From Merdimmobilis hominis (lineage in GTDB: Bacteria > Bacillota > Clostridia > Oscillospirales > Ruminococcaceae): DNA of 64,000 nucleotides. Position 1 is the stretch's first letter, and each line of letters starts with the position of its first letter. Position numbers and translations under genes: made by a program. Under the pieces are notes generated by a model. That model did not search any database, was not told where the DNA came from, and worked only from the letters and a program-made list of their open reading frames with translations. Positions 1 through 7,460 of this stretch are shown one piece after another. The DNA lies in assembly GCF_021109255.1 (NCBI RefSeq), contig NZ_JAJODG010000002.1. One strand, written 5' to 3'.

Positions 1-2
1 AA

Positions 3-1268
3 TTCCTGGAGGCTGCCGCCCAGATCGAAGGGGTGTATGTACCCCAGTTCTACGACGTCTCCTACAAAGAGGACGGCACCATCGCCGCGGTAACCCCCAC
101 CCATGGTGCCCCTGCTACGGTGAAAAAGCGGATTATAAAAGACCTGGACAAGGTCTTTTACCCCAAGGAGTTTGTTGTCCCATTCATTGAGACGGTCCAC
201 GACCGGGCTATGGTGGAGATCTTCCGGGGCTGCATCCGGGGCTGCCGGTTCTGCCAAGCGGGGTTTATCTACCGCCCCATCCGGGAAAAGAACTACGGCA
301 CCGTCAACGGGAGCGCCCGGGATCTGTGCCAGAGCACTGGGTACGATGAAATCTCCCTTTCCAGCCTCTCCACCAGCGACTATTCCCAGTTGGAGCCCCT
401 TTTGGAGGAGATGCTCCCCTGGACCGAAAAGGACCGGGTCGGCCTCTCCCTGCCCAGCCTACGGATTGACAACTTCTCGGACAAGCTGCTGGAGCAGGTG
501 GCGAAGGTCCGCAAAAGCGGCCTGACCTTCGCCCCGGAGGCTGGAACCCAGCGCCTGCGGGACGTCATTAACAAAAACGTGCGGGAGGAGGACGTCCTTT
601 CCACCTGCCGAACCGCCTTTGAAGGCGGATACACCAATGTAAAGCTCTATTTTATGATGGGCTTGCCCACCGAGACGCTGGAGGACATCGAAGGCATCGC
701 CAATCTGGCCCAGAAGGTGGTGGACCTCTTTTACAGCCTGCCCACCAAGCCCAAGGGCAAAGGGGTCAACGTCACCATCAGCGTGGCCTGTTTTGTCCCC
801 AAGCCTTTCACCCCCTTTGAGTTTGAACCGCAGGATACCATCCCCCAGCTCAAAGAGAAGCAGCAGCATCTGCTCCATTCGGTGCGGTCCAAGAAGATCA
901 CCGTCAACTACCATGATTCCACCATCAGCGTGCTGGAGGGGATTTTGGCCCGGGGCGACCGCCGCCTCTGCGATGTGGTGGAAGGGGCCTGGCGCCGGGG
1001 GGCCACTCTGGACGGCTGGAGCGAGCACTTCAAGATCGAGCGGTGGAACGAGGCCATGGCGGAATGCGGCATCGACGGGGCGTTCTACGCCAGCCGCAAA
1101 CGGGAGTTTGACGAAATCATGCCCTGGGATCACCTGGATTACTTTGTCACCAAGGAATTTTTCATCCGGGAAAACAAAAAAGCCCACGCCGATGAGACCA
1201 CGCCCCACTGCCGCCAGCAGTGCAGCGGCTGTGGTGCCAACCGGCTGGTGGGCGGGAGGTGCTGCTGA
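3..1268 (+). CDS. B12-binding-type radical SAM protein (TIGR03960-like), 5' end outside window
   Basis: The reading frame is open from the first bases of the window, so this is the C-terminal 421 residues of a longer protein. The radical SAM cluster site is visible as C-I-R-G-C-R-F-C, preceded by VEIFRG, near residues 75-90 of the visible part. The usual N-terminal cobalamin-binding part would lie upstream. A Cys-rich tail (CRQQCSGCGAN) ends the protein. The stop overlaps the start of the next gene (TGATG), and that partner is a DUF2344 protein, the standard arrangement in clostridia. The substrate of this family is not established; an RNA or tRNA modification role is often suspected. The family call is firm, the function is not. 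Confidence 0.88.
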   Translation, partial: FLEAAAQIEGVYVPQFYDVSYKEDGTIAAVTPTHGAPATVKKRIIKDLDKVFYPKEFVVPFIETVHDRAMVEIFRGCIRGCRFCQAGFIYRPIREKNYGTVNGSARDLCQSTGYDEISLSSLSTSDYSQLEPLLEEMLPWTEKDRVGLSLPSLRIDNFSDKLLEQVAKVRKSGLTFAPEAGTQRLRDVINKNVREEDVLSTCRTAFEGGYTNVKLYFMMGLPTETLEDIEGIANLAQKVVDLFYSLPTKPKGKGVNVTISVACFVPKPFTPFEFEPQDTIPQLKEKQQHLLHSVRSKKITVNYHDSTISVLEGILARGDRRLCDVVEGAWRRGATLDGWSEHFKIERWNEAMAECGIDGAFYASRKREFDEIMPWDHLDYFVTKEFFIRENKKAHADETTPHCRQQCSGCGANRLVGGRCC

Positions 1269-1930
1269 TGAAGACCATCCGCGTGTTTTTCACCAAGACC
1301 GGGCGGGCCAAATACATCTCCCACCTGGACGTCAACCGGTGCATCGACCGGGCCATCAAGCGGTCCGGCATCCCGGTGTGGTACACCCAGGGGTTCAACC
1401 CCCATATCTACACCACCTTTGCCATGCCCATCTCCCTGGGGTTTGAAAGCCTCTGCGAATCCTTTGAGACCCGCCTTGTGGAGGATGATTTCTCCTTGGA
1501 GGAGGTAAAAACCGCCCTCAACCGGGTGCTGCCCACCGGATTAGAGGTCACCCAGGTGGCCGAGCCGGTGATGGAGATGAAGGAGATCGCCAAAGCGGAC
1601 TACGGAGTGGATATCCGCTTCGCCGGGCTGACGGCGGGGGAGCTGGCCGCACTCCTGGAAGGGTTCCTTGCCCAGGATGCCATCATGGTTCTCAAGCGCA
1701 GCAAAAAGGGGATGCTGGATGTGGACATCAAGCCCCACTTTGAGGTTCTCTCCCACCGGGAGGAGGATTCCCAGCTCCACCTGGAGCTTCGGGCCGCAGC
1801 GGGAAGCACCCTCAACATCAACCCCATGCTGGTCATTGGGGCCTTGGTGGAATTTGCGGGGCGCCCCCACGACGGCTACCGGGTGATCCGCCGTCAAATC
1901 TACAATGGAAAGGGCGAAATTTTTGCCTAA
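1268..1930 (+). CDS. Radical SAM-associated DUF2344 protein (TIGR03936 type)
   Basis: This 220-residue protein begins at the ATG overlapping the previous stop, with GGGAGGT a few bases upstream. An upstream in-frame extension to 1220 exists but lies inside the previous gene and has no ribosome site. The N-terminal stretch R-A-K-Y-I-S-H-L-D followed by W-Y-T-Q-G-F-N-P-H is the hallmark of DUF2344. This domain is either fused to, or encoded directly after, the B12-type radical SAM protein, so the two probably act together. No catalytic residues are known. A promoter for rplS follows about 15 bp after the stop, so this gene ends its transcription unit. Confidence 0.85.
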   Translation: MKTIRVFFTKTGRAKYISHLDVNRCIDRAIKRSGIPVWYTQGFNPHIYTTFAMPISLGFESLCESFETRLVEDDFSLEEVKTALNRVLPTGLEVTQVAEPVMEMKEIAKADYGVDIRFAGLTAGELAALLEGFLAQDAIMVLKRSKKGMLDVDIKPHFEVLSHREEDSQLHLELRAAAGSTLNINPMLVIGALVEFAGRPHDGYRVIRRQIYNGKGEIFA

Positions 1931-1944
1931 TTGGCAAAAAAGCC

Positions 1945-1973
1945 TTGCATGTTCCACAAAGCTGTGGTATTAT
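1945..1973 (+). promoter_or_regulatory. Sigma-A promoter of rplS
   Basis: TTGCAT (1945-1950), a 17-bp spacer and TATTAT (1968-1973). Transcription would start near 1980, giving an rplS leader of about 125 nt. Confidence 0.7.
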
Positions 1974-1979
1974 ATTTAG

Positions 1980-2103
1980 GCATGTAGTGACCATTGCTCC
2001 GGCAATGGGGTTTAGTGCCCGGCCATTTGGCCGACATTAAAGCGGACAGTCCGCTGCCGTATCACGGGAATGAATGTCCGTATATATTAAGGAGGAAGTA
2101 TCA
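1980..2103 (+). ncRNA. Structured 5' leader of rplS (candidate L19 leader)
   Basis: Three perfect hairpins follow one another in the leader: CATTGC/GCAATG (1992-2007), CGGCC/GGCCG (2020-2033) and AGCGGA/TCCGCT (2041-2055). GTGA near 1987 can pair with TCAC near 2065 to close them into a multibranch fold just before the AAGGAGG site. Ribosomal protein L19 leaders with autoregulatory roles are described in Firmicutes. Membership in that family is inferred from position and folding only. Confidence 0.5.
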
Positions 2104-2448
2104 ATGGATGCTTTGCAGCACATCGCGCAGGATTGCATGAAAAAAGAACTGCCCGCACTGAACATCGGCGACACCGTCAAGGTTCACGTGAAGATCAAAG
2201 AGGGCGACAGAGAGAGAATCCAGGTCTTTGAGGGCACCATCATCGCCAAGAAACATGGCGGCATCTCCGAGACCTTCACCGTCCGCCGTGTATCCCATGG
2301 CTGCGGCGTGGAGAGAGTATTCCCTGTTCACTCCCCCAACATCGAGAAGGTTGAGCTGGTCAGAAGCGGTAAGGTCCGCAGAAGCAAGCTGTACTACCTG
2401 AGAGATCGCGTGGGCAAAGCGGCAAAAGTTAAAGAGGCAATTCGCTAA
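2104..2448 (+). CDS. rplS: 50S ribosomal protein L19
   Basis: This 114-residue protein of normal family length sits at the 30S-50S interface of the ribosome. Diagnostic stretches are GDTVKVHVKIKEG, RIQVFEGTIIAKK and the C-terminal SGKVRRSKLYYLRD. The start is set by AAGGAGG about 8 bp before the ATG at 2104; an in-frame start 30 bp upstream falls inside the leader. The gene has its own promoter and a terminator directly after the stop. It heads the common Firmicutes series rplS-lepB-rbgA-rnhB. Codon choice avoids CGG and favours AGA and CGC, as expected for high expression. Confidence 0.97.
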   Translation: MDALQHIAQDCMKKELPALNIGDTVKVHVKIKEGDRERIQVFEGTIIAKKHGGISETFTVRRVSHGCGVERVFPVHSPNIEKVELVRSGKVRRSKLYYLRDRVGKAAKVKEAIR

Positions 2449-2460
2449 ATTGCGTGGAGC

Positions 2461-2497
2461 AGAAAGGGACAGTTACTGTCCCTTTCTGTGCTTTTTC
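2461..2497 (+). terminator. Intrinsic terminator after rplS
   Basis: A perfect 12-bp stem, AGAAAGGGACAG/CTGTCCCTTTCT, has a TTA loop and is followed by a T-rich tail (GTGCTTTTTC). Confidence 0.8.
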
Positions 2498-2531
2498 GGG
2501 GATAAGATCACCAAAATGGGGGAGCATTGGG

Positions 2532-3107
2532 ATGGAACAGTATCCGCGCAGGGATATGCTGGGCAGCAAAGAGAAGCATAAGGAGCAGGCTTACCGGGAA
2601 CTGTACGAGTGGATGGAGGTGGCCGTCGTCTCCATCCTGTGCATGGTGGTGCTGTTCACCTTTGCCTTCCGCTTTGCCAGCGTGGACGGCAACTCCATGA
2701 AGCCTACTCTCCACAACCGGGACTGGCTCCTGGTCTCCGGCCTTTTCTACCAGCCCCAGCCAGGGGATGTGGTGGTGGTCACCCAGCAGGGGGACCCGGA
2801 ACACCCTTTGATCAAGCGGATCATCGCCACCGAGTTCCAGGAGGTGGACATTGATTTTGAAGCCGGGGTGGTCTATGTGGACGGCAAAGCCCTGGAGGAA
2901 CCCTATGTCAACGCCCCCACCACCAGCCAGTACGACATGGAATTCCTCCAGACAGTGCCAGAGGGCTGTGTTTTCCTTCTGGGGGACAACCGCAACGAAT
3001 CGCTGGACAGCCGTTCCAGCGCCGTGGGCATGGTGGATACACGATACATTATGGGCCGGGCGCTGTTCCGTCTGCTGCCGGTCAATCAGATAGGAAAGGT
3101 GAATTGA
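2532..3107 (+). CDS. lepB: Signal peptidase I
   Basis: This 191-residue type I signal peptidase cleaves signal peptides from exported proteins at the outer face of the membrane. An N-terminal membrane anchor (about residues 25-45) precedes the catalytic serine in S-V-D-G-N-S-M-K-P-T-L and the general-base lysine in L-I-K-R-I-I-A. The C-terminal box G-D-N-R-N-E-S-L-D-S-R is present. I chose the ATG at 2532, behind GGGGGAG. The longer frame from 2454 runs through the rplS terminator and is unlikely to be translated. The stop lies 2 bp before the rbgA start, so the two are translationally linked. Confidence 0.93.
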   Translation: MEQYPRRDMLGSKEKHKEQAYRELYEWMEVAVVSILCMVVLFTFAFRFASVDGNSMKPTLHNRDWLLVSGLFYQPQPGDVVVVTQQGDPEHPLIKRIIATEFQEVDIDFEAGVVYVDGKALEEPYVNAPTTSQYDMEFLQTVPEGCVFLLGDNRNESLDSRSSAVGMVDTRYIMGRALFRLLPVNQIGKVN

Positions 3108-3109
3108 TC

Positions 3110-4228
3110 ATGGACGAGACCGTTTCGATCCAGTGGTTTCCCGGTCATATGACCAAGACCCGCCGGCTGATGGAGAAAGACCTGAAGCTGGTGGACATTG
3201 TCATTGAGCTGACCGATGCCCGCATCCCCTTCAGCAGCCGCAACCCGGAAATCGACCGGATTTTGGGGAACAAGCCCCGCCTCTTGCTGCTCAACAAATG
3301 CGACGCCGCCGACGAGGCGGTCAACCGCCAGTGGTGCGACTATTACAAAAGCAAAGGGATTACCGCCCTGCCCACCGATTGCCGCAGCGGCCAGGGGCTC
3401 AAAGCTTTCCTGCCGGCGGTGCGGGAGGTCTTAAAAGACCAGCTGGAACGGCTGGAACAAAAGGGCATGGGGGGGCGCCCTATCCGCATGATGATTGTGG
3501 GCATCCCCAACGTGGGCAAATCCTCCTTCATCAACCGGATGGCTGGGTCCCGGGTGGCCAAGGTGGAGGACCGCCCCGGCGTCACCCGGGGAAAACAGTG
3601 GGCCAAGCTGGAATCCGGCGCCGAGCTATTGGACATGCCCGGTGTCCTCTGGCCCAAGTTTGACGACCAAGAGGTGGCCGAGCATCTGGCCTTCACCGGC
3701 GCCATCAAGGACGACGTCATGGACATTGAGATGCTGGCCATGCGCCTTTTGGAGGTTCTTTGCAAGGATTATCTGCCCTTGGTCACCGAGCGGTACAAAA
3801 TCACCGCCGAGGAGGCACAGGACCTGGACGGCTACGACCTGTTGGAGTTGGTGGCCCGCAAGCGGGGAATGCTGATGTCCGGCGGATCGGTCAACACCGA
3901 GCGAGCGGCCATCACCGTGCTGGACGAGTTCCGCAGCGGCAAGATCGGCAACATTTCCCTGGAAAAACCGGAGGATTTCTCCGGGGGCCGGCCCCGCCGC
4001 GCCCTGGAGGTCCCGGTGAAGGAGAAGAAAGTCCGCCGGTCCAAAGCCTACCAGGAAGGCGGGGAGAAGCACTATAAGCTCCGCCAGACCGGAAATTTCC
4101 AAGGGGAACGAAAGGCGTATATCAAGGATTATAAGCCTGGAAAACCGGCAGCTTCCAGCAAGAAGCGGCCCGGCGCAGTCCACAAGGGCCCGGGGTCCAA
4201 ACCCAAGGGCGGCAAGCCCAAGAAATAG
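3110..4228 (+). CDS. rbgA: Ribosome biogenesis GTPase YlqF/RbgA with long basic tail
   Basis: This is a circularly permuted GTPase needed for late 50S assembly. The G4 motif N-K-C-D comes first, then the P-loop G-I-P-N-V-G-K-S-S, the T-R-G segment and D-M-P-G, in the permuted order typical of RbgA. The N-terminal W-F-P-G-H-M-T-K-T is diagnostic. The protein is 372 residues, against about 280-290 for typical RbgA. The extra part is a C-terminal tail of about 80 residues rich in Lys, Arg, Gly and Pro (KKVRRSKAYQ to KPKGGKPKK), probably an RNA-contacting extension. The ATG at 3110 has AAAGGTG upstream; a TTG 6 bp earlier overlaps the lepB stop and is less likely. Confidence 0.93.
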   Translation: MDETVSIQWFPGHMTKTRRLMEKDLKLVDIVIELTDARIPFSSRNPEIDRILGNKPRLLLLNKCDAADEAVNRQWCDYYKSKGITALPTDCRSGQGLKAFLPAVREVLKDQLERLEQKGMGGRPIRMMIVGIPNVGKSSFINRMAGSRVAKVEDRPGVTRGKQWAKLESGAELLDMPGVLWPKFDDQEVAEHLAFTGAIKDDVMDIEMLAMRLLEVLCKDYLPLVTERYKITAEEAQDLDGYDLLELVARKRGMLMSGGSVNTERAAITVLDEFRSGKIGNISLEKPEDFSGGRPRRALEVPVKEKKVRRSKAYQEGGEKHYKLRQTGNFQGERKAYIKDYKPGKPAASSKKRPGAVHKGPGSKPKGGKPKK

Positions 4229-4318
4229 CAAAACGCATAACGGCTCGCAAGGGCTTGAGGATGCATATCTCCCTGAGGAATAGCCTCTGGGAAACAAAAA
4301 TTCTGCGGACAAAACTAG

Positions 4319-4355
4319 AAACCGCCGCCCGATTCCGGTTGGGCGGCGGTTTTTC
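4319..4355 (+). terminator. Intrinsic terminator between rbgA and rnhB
   Basis: AAACCGCCGCCC pairs with GGGCGGCGGTTT around a 10-nt loop, followed by TTC. It lies only 16 bp before rnhB, so it may act as an attenuator inside the operon. Confidence 0.75.
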
Positions 4356-4370
4356 AAGGGGGAAACCAAT

Positions 4371-5000
4371 TTGAAAGAACCATCTTCCATTGATATGCTC
4401 GCCTATGAAAAAGAGGCGGCAGGGGAGGGCTTTTGCGCCGTTTGCGGGGTGGATGAAGCCGGACGGGGCCCGCTGGCCGGGCCAGTCTATGCCGCCGCGG
4501 TGATCCTGCGCCCAGGGCAGCAGATCGAAGGGGTCAACGACTCCAAAAAGCTGACTGAGAAAAAACGGGAAGCCCTGTTTGAGGTCATCCAGCGGGAGGC
4601 TTTGTGTTGGTCCATCGCCTTTGCCGCGCCGGAGGAGATCGATACATACAACATCCTGGGGGCTACTTACCTGGCCATGAAGCGGGCGGTGGCGGGCCTA
4701 TCCCATCCGGCGGACTGCGCCTTGGTGGACGGCAACCGGGACCCGGGCCTTGGCATCCCCACCCGGACCATTGTAAAAGGAGACAGCCTTTCCGCCTCCA
4801 TCGCGGCGGCCTCCATCCTGGCCAAAGTTGCCCGGGACCGGTATATGCTGGAGATGGACAAAGCCTATCCCCAATATAAATTTTGTCAGCACAAAGGGTA
4901 CCCAACCAAGCTCCATTATGATATGATAGCAATGCATGGGGTTTGTCCCATTCACCGGAGAAGCTTTTTAAAAACCCTGGAAAAACACCTGTCTAAGTAA
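4371..5000 (+). CDS. rnhB: Ribonuclease HII
   Basis: This 209-residue enzyme cuts RNA in RNA-DNA hybrids, including single ribonucleotides embedded in DNA. The acidic active site is visible in G-V-D-E-A-G-R-G-P-L-A-G-P-V, in L-V-D-G-N-R and in S-I-A-A-A-S-I-L-A-K-V-A-R-D. The N-D-S-K-K-L-T motif is intact. The start is taken as the TTG at 4371, placed 8 bp after AAGGGGG; the ATG at 4395 is the alternative and would remove eight residues. It sits in the rplS-lepB-rbgA-rnhB-yraN neighbourhood conserved in Firmicutes. Confidence 0.93.
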   Translation: MKEPSSIDMLAYEKEAAGEGFCAVCGVDEAGRGPLAGPVYAAAVILRPGQQIEGVNDSKKLTEKKREALFEVIQREALCWSIAFAAPEEIDTYNILGATYLAMKRAVAGLSHPADCALVDGNRDPGLGIPTRTIVKGDSLSASIAAASILAKVARDRYMLEMDKAYPQYKFCQHKGYPTKLHYDMIAMHGVCPIHRRSFLKTLEKHLSK

Positions 5001-5013
5001 GGGGGCGCCGCCT

Positions 5014-5394
5014 ATGGGGGAAACCGGCCAAAAAGGGGAAGACTTTGCCGCTGGGGCCCTGGAGGAAGCGGGGATGGAGATCCTCTGCCGCAACTATAAA
5101 AAGCGGTGGGGGGAGATTGATATCATCGCCAAAGACGGGGAATACCTGGCCTTTGTGGAGGTAAAAACCCGCCGGGCGGGCAGCCTGGTGTCGCCGCTTT
5201 CTGCGGTGACTCTGCAAAAACAAGGACGGGTGATCGCTACGGCAGCCGCCTTTTTGCAGGAGCATCCCCTGGATCTTCAGCCCCGGTTTGATGTCTTTGA
5301 GGTGGTGACCCAGGGCGGGAAAACCTTTTCGGTGGAGAGCTTCCAATACATAAAAGGAGCGTTTTGTGCAAATGAACACAACCGGATTTATTGA
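5014..5394 (+). CDS. YraN family endonuclease-like protein (UPF0102)
   Basis: This 126-residue protein has the YraN signature: a G-E-xx-A segment near the N terminus, then R-N-Y-K-K-R-W-G-E-I-D-I-I-A and F-V-E-V-K-T-R. The D...E-V-K pattern is that of the PD-(D/E)XK nuclease fold. The cellular role is unproven. It starts 13 bp after rnhB, its usual neighbour. Its last 29 bp overlap the next gene in another frame, suggesting translational coupling. Confidence 0.88.
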   Translation: MGETGQKGEDFAAGALEEAGMEILCRNYKKRWGEIDIIAKDGEYLAFVEVKTRRAGSLVSPLSAVTLQKQGRVIATAAAFLQEHPLDLQPRFDVFEVVTQGGKTFSVESFQYIKGAFCANEHNRIY

Positions 5395-6310
5395 TTTACA
5401 CTCGGACACCATTATGGTCTGCAATCGGGAGAAACTGGATTTTATCAACCCTAAGACCCATATCTCTTTGGATAAGGTGGCCCCTGGCACCCATTGGGCT
5501 CAGACCTATGCCATCTTTGTTCCCGATGAGAAGCGGGGGCAGGATGCAGTTGATTACTACCGGGAGTGCGTCCGGTATTTTTGCGGCCAGCTGGAGAAGT
5601 ACAGCGGCAAACTGTCCCAGGTGCGGAATGCAGCCGATGTGGACAACGCTTTTGAGGCGGGCAAATTTGCCGGTATTCTGGCGGTAGAGGGCGGTGCAGC
5701 CCTGGCGGGCCGGATGGAAATGATTGAGGAACTTGCCAAAGACGGGGTTCGGTTTTTGACCTTGACCTGGAATGGCCCTAACGAGATCGGCAGCGGCTCG
5801 GTGACCCACAACGGCCTTTCCGACTTCGGCCGGGAAGCCATCGCCGAGATGGAGCGCAAAAACATCATTGTGGATGTTTCCCACCTCAACGACGAGGGCT
5901 TTGCCGACCTGTGCAAGATTGCCTCTAAGCCCTTTATCGCCACCCATTCCAACTCCCGGGCTATTTGCGGCCACAGCCGCAACCTGACCGACGCCCAGTT
6001 CTGCGAAATCCGGGACCGGGGCGGCATTGTGGGTCTCAACTACTACCGCAATTTCATTGTAGACGGGGGAGAGACCGCATCCATCAGCGACCTGCTCAAG
6101 CACGTCCACCACTTCCTGGAGCTAGGCGGGGAGAATACCATCGCCCTGGGTTCGGATTTTGACGGCGCAGACATCCCTGGCTATCTGGATTCGGTAGAAA
6201 AGGTGGACAACCTGCATGATGCCCTACTGGCTGACGGCCTGGGCAAGGAGCTGACAGAGAAAATCCTGTTTGGCAATGCCTACAACTTCATTCGGAACAA
6301 CCTCAAATAA
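5366..6310 (+). CDS. Membrane dipeptidase (peptidase family M19)
   Basis: This 314-residue zinc dipeptidase resembles renal dipeptidase. Metal ligands are visible in D-L-H-S-D-T, the glutamate of A-V-E-G-G, the histidine of T-H-S-N-S-R and that of C-G-H-S-R-N. A further conserved stretch is L-G-S-D-F-D-G. No signal peptide is seen, so a cytoplasmic role in dipeptide hydrolysis is likely. The start is the GTG at 5366, 7 bp after AAGGAGC; an ATG two codons later is too far from that site. The gene overlaps yraN by 29 bp and ends at a strong bidirectional terminator. Confidence 0.9.
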   Translation: MQMNTTGFIDLHSDTIMVCNREKLDFINPKTHISLDKVAPGTHWAQTYAIFVPDEKRGQDAVDYYRECVRYFCGQLEKYSGKLSQVRNAADVDNAFEAGKFAGILAVEGGAALAGRMEMIEELAKDGVRFLTLTWNGPNEIGSGSVTHNGLSDFGREAIAEMERKNIIVDVSHLNDEGFADLCKIASKPFIATHSNSRAICGHSRNLTDAQFCEIRDRGGIVGLNYYRNFIVDGGETASISDLLKHVHHFLELGGENTIALGSDFDGADIPGYLDSVEKVDNLHDALLADGLGKELTEKILFGNAYNFIRNNLK

Positions 6311-6320
6311 GGGAAGAAGC

Positions 6321-6352
6321 AAAAACAGAGGGCTTCCGCCCTCTGTTTTCCT
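6321..6352. terminator. Bidirectional terminator between M19 dipeptidase and DUF1540 gene
   Basis: AAAACAGAGGGC and GCCCTCTGTTTT form a 12-bp stem with a TTCC loop. A-runs and T-runs on both sides suit the two convergent genes. Confidence 0.85.
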
Positions 6353-6369
6353 TGTTTGTTCCGTCCCGC

Positions 6370-6543
6370 TTATTCGGGCTTAAAGGTGGCACAGATGGTA
6401 TCCGTGGAGCTGGAGGCGTAAGAAGGGCCTACTTTAATCTCTTTGGCAGTGCAGTATTCCTTCTGGTTGTTGTACACACAGTTGGTAACTTCACATTTTA
6501 CACCATGGATATGGGGGCAGCCGCAGCCTTCGGAATGATTCAT
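6370..6543 (-). CDS. DUF1540 small Cys-rich protein
   Basis: This 57-residue protein was read directly from the reverse strand. It carries the DUF1540 pattern: V-K-C-E-V-T-N-C-V-Y-N, then E-Y-C-T-A-K-E-I-K-V-G, and a final D-T-I-C-A-T-F. An N-terminal H-S-E-G-C-G-C-P-H adds two more cysteines. Such proteins are common in clostridia and presumed to bind metal; their role is unknown. The start is supported by GAAAGGAGC 9 bp upstream. It ends at a bidirectional terminator shared with the dipeptidase gene, so it is a single-gene unit. Confidence 0.88.
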   Translation of the reverse strand: MNHSEGCGCPHIHGVKCEVTNCVYNNQKEYCTAKEIKVGPSYASSSTDTICATFKPE

Positions 6544-6563
6544 AAGAAAACGCTCCTTTCAAT

Positions 6564-6592
6564 TTGACAGCATCAAAATGGATGGGTAACTT
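6564..6592 (+). promoter_or_regulatory. Possible promoter of the metallophosphoesterase gene
   Basis: A perfect TTGACA (6564-6569) is followed at 17 bp by a poor -10, TAACTT. The placement in the divergent spacer fits, but the -10 is weak. Confidence 0.35.
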
Positions 6593-6682
6593 TCCCGCCT
6601 ATGGCGGAGAAATCCCCTGGTCTTAGTATGAGCAGAAAGGGGCGGTGTCATTCAGCAAAAATCAGTGGAAGGGAGGAGAAAC

Positions 6683-7384
6683 ATGGCGCTTTATGCAATC
6701 GGCGACCTGCACCTGCCCCTGGCGGCGGGCAAACCCATGGATATTTTCAGCGGTTGGGATGGGTATGTGGAAAAATTGGAAGCCCATTGGCGGCGGCTGG
6801 TAAAGCCGGAAGACACGGTGGTAGTCGCCGGGGATGTCTCCTGGGCCATGGGGCTGGAACAATCCCTCAAGGATTTCCAATTTATTGAAAGCCTGCCCGG
6901 CCGGAAGGTTATCCTCAAGGGGAACCACGATTATTGGTGGTCCACCAAATCCAAGATGGAACAGTTTTTCGCCCGGCACGGTTTAGACAGCCTTCAAATT
7001 CTCCATAATAACAGCATCGCTGTGGGGCAGGCCGCCGTCTGCGGCTCCAGGGGCTGGCTGTTCGAACAAGGGGAGGCCCACGATCAAAAAATCGTCGCCC
7101 GGGAAGCCGCCCGGCTGGACGCCTCCCTCTCTTCGGCAGGGAAGGGCTTGGAAAAAGTGGCCTTCCTCCACTACCCTCCGGTGTTTGGGGAGGAGATCAC
7201 CCCTGAGATCATCGACGTGCTACGCAAACACCAGGTGCGCCGGTGTTATTATGGGCATATCCACGGCTCCGGGTGCCGGTATGCCCTCAACGGAACCTAC
7301 CTAGGAATTGAATTCCGGTTGATCTCAGCGGATTTTTTGGGCTTCTGCCCCATGGAAATCCCGGAAAAACCCAATAAATCATGA
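6683..7384 (+). CDS. Metallophosphoesterase (calcineurin-like fold)
   Basis: This 233-residue protein has all the di-metal ligands in order: G-D-L-H-L, G-D-V-S-W, G-N-H-D-Y-W-W, H-Y-P-P and Y-G-H-I-H-G. The tryptophans after the second and third motifs are typical of a clostridial subgroup. The substrate cannot be told from sequence; a phosphodiester or phosphoprotein is possible. The ATG at 6683 follows GGGAGGAG, and an earlier in-frame start at 6665 overlaps that site. It is transcribed divergently from the DUF1540 gene and alone before the tig promoter. Confidence 0.9.
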   Translation: MALYAIGDLHLPLAAGKPMDIFSGWDGYVEKLEAHWRRLVKPEDTVVVAGDVSWAMGLEQSLKDFQFIESLPGRKVILKGNHDYWWSTKSKMEQFFARHGLDSLQILHNNSIAVGQAAVCGSRGWLFEQGEAHDQKIVAREAARLDASLSSAGKGLEKVAFLHYPPVFGEEITPEIIDVLRKHQVRRCYYGHIHGSGCRYALNGTYLGIEFRLISADFLGFCPMEIPEKPNKS

Positions 7385-7392
7385 AAATACAG

Positions 7393-7421
7393 TGGAATTT
7401 CCATATTATATGTGCTATAAT
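7393..7421 (+). promoter_or_regulatory. Extended -10 promoter of tig
   Basis: TGCTATAAT, an extended -10 with TATAAT at 7416-7421, has a poor -35 (TGGAAT) 17 bp upstream. A second possible -10, TATTAT, lies at 7430-7435. Confidence 0.55.
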
Positions 7422-7460
7422 TGGTTGGATTATTATAGCTGTCTACAGGAGGAAATATAA

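Noticed and set aside
4229..4318. A small RNA between rbgA and the following terminator
   Set aside because: Only one short hairpin (CCC-GAGG/CCTC-GGG) and no promoter; it is best read as the rbgA 3' untranslated region.
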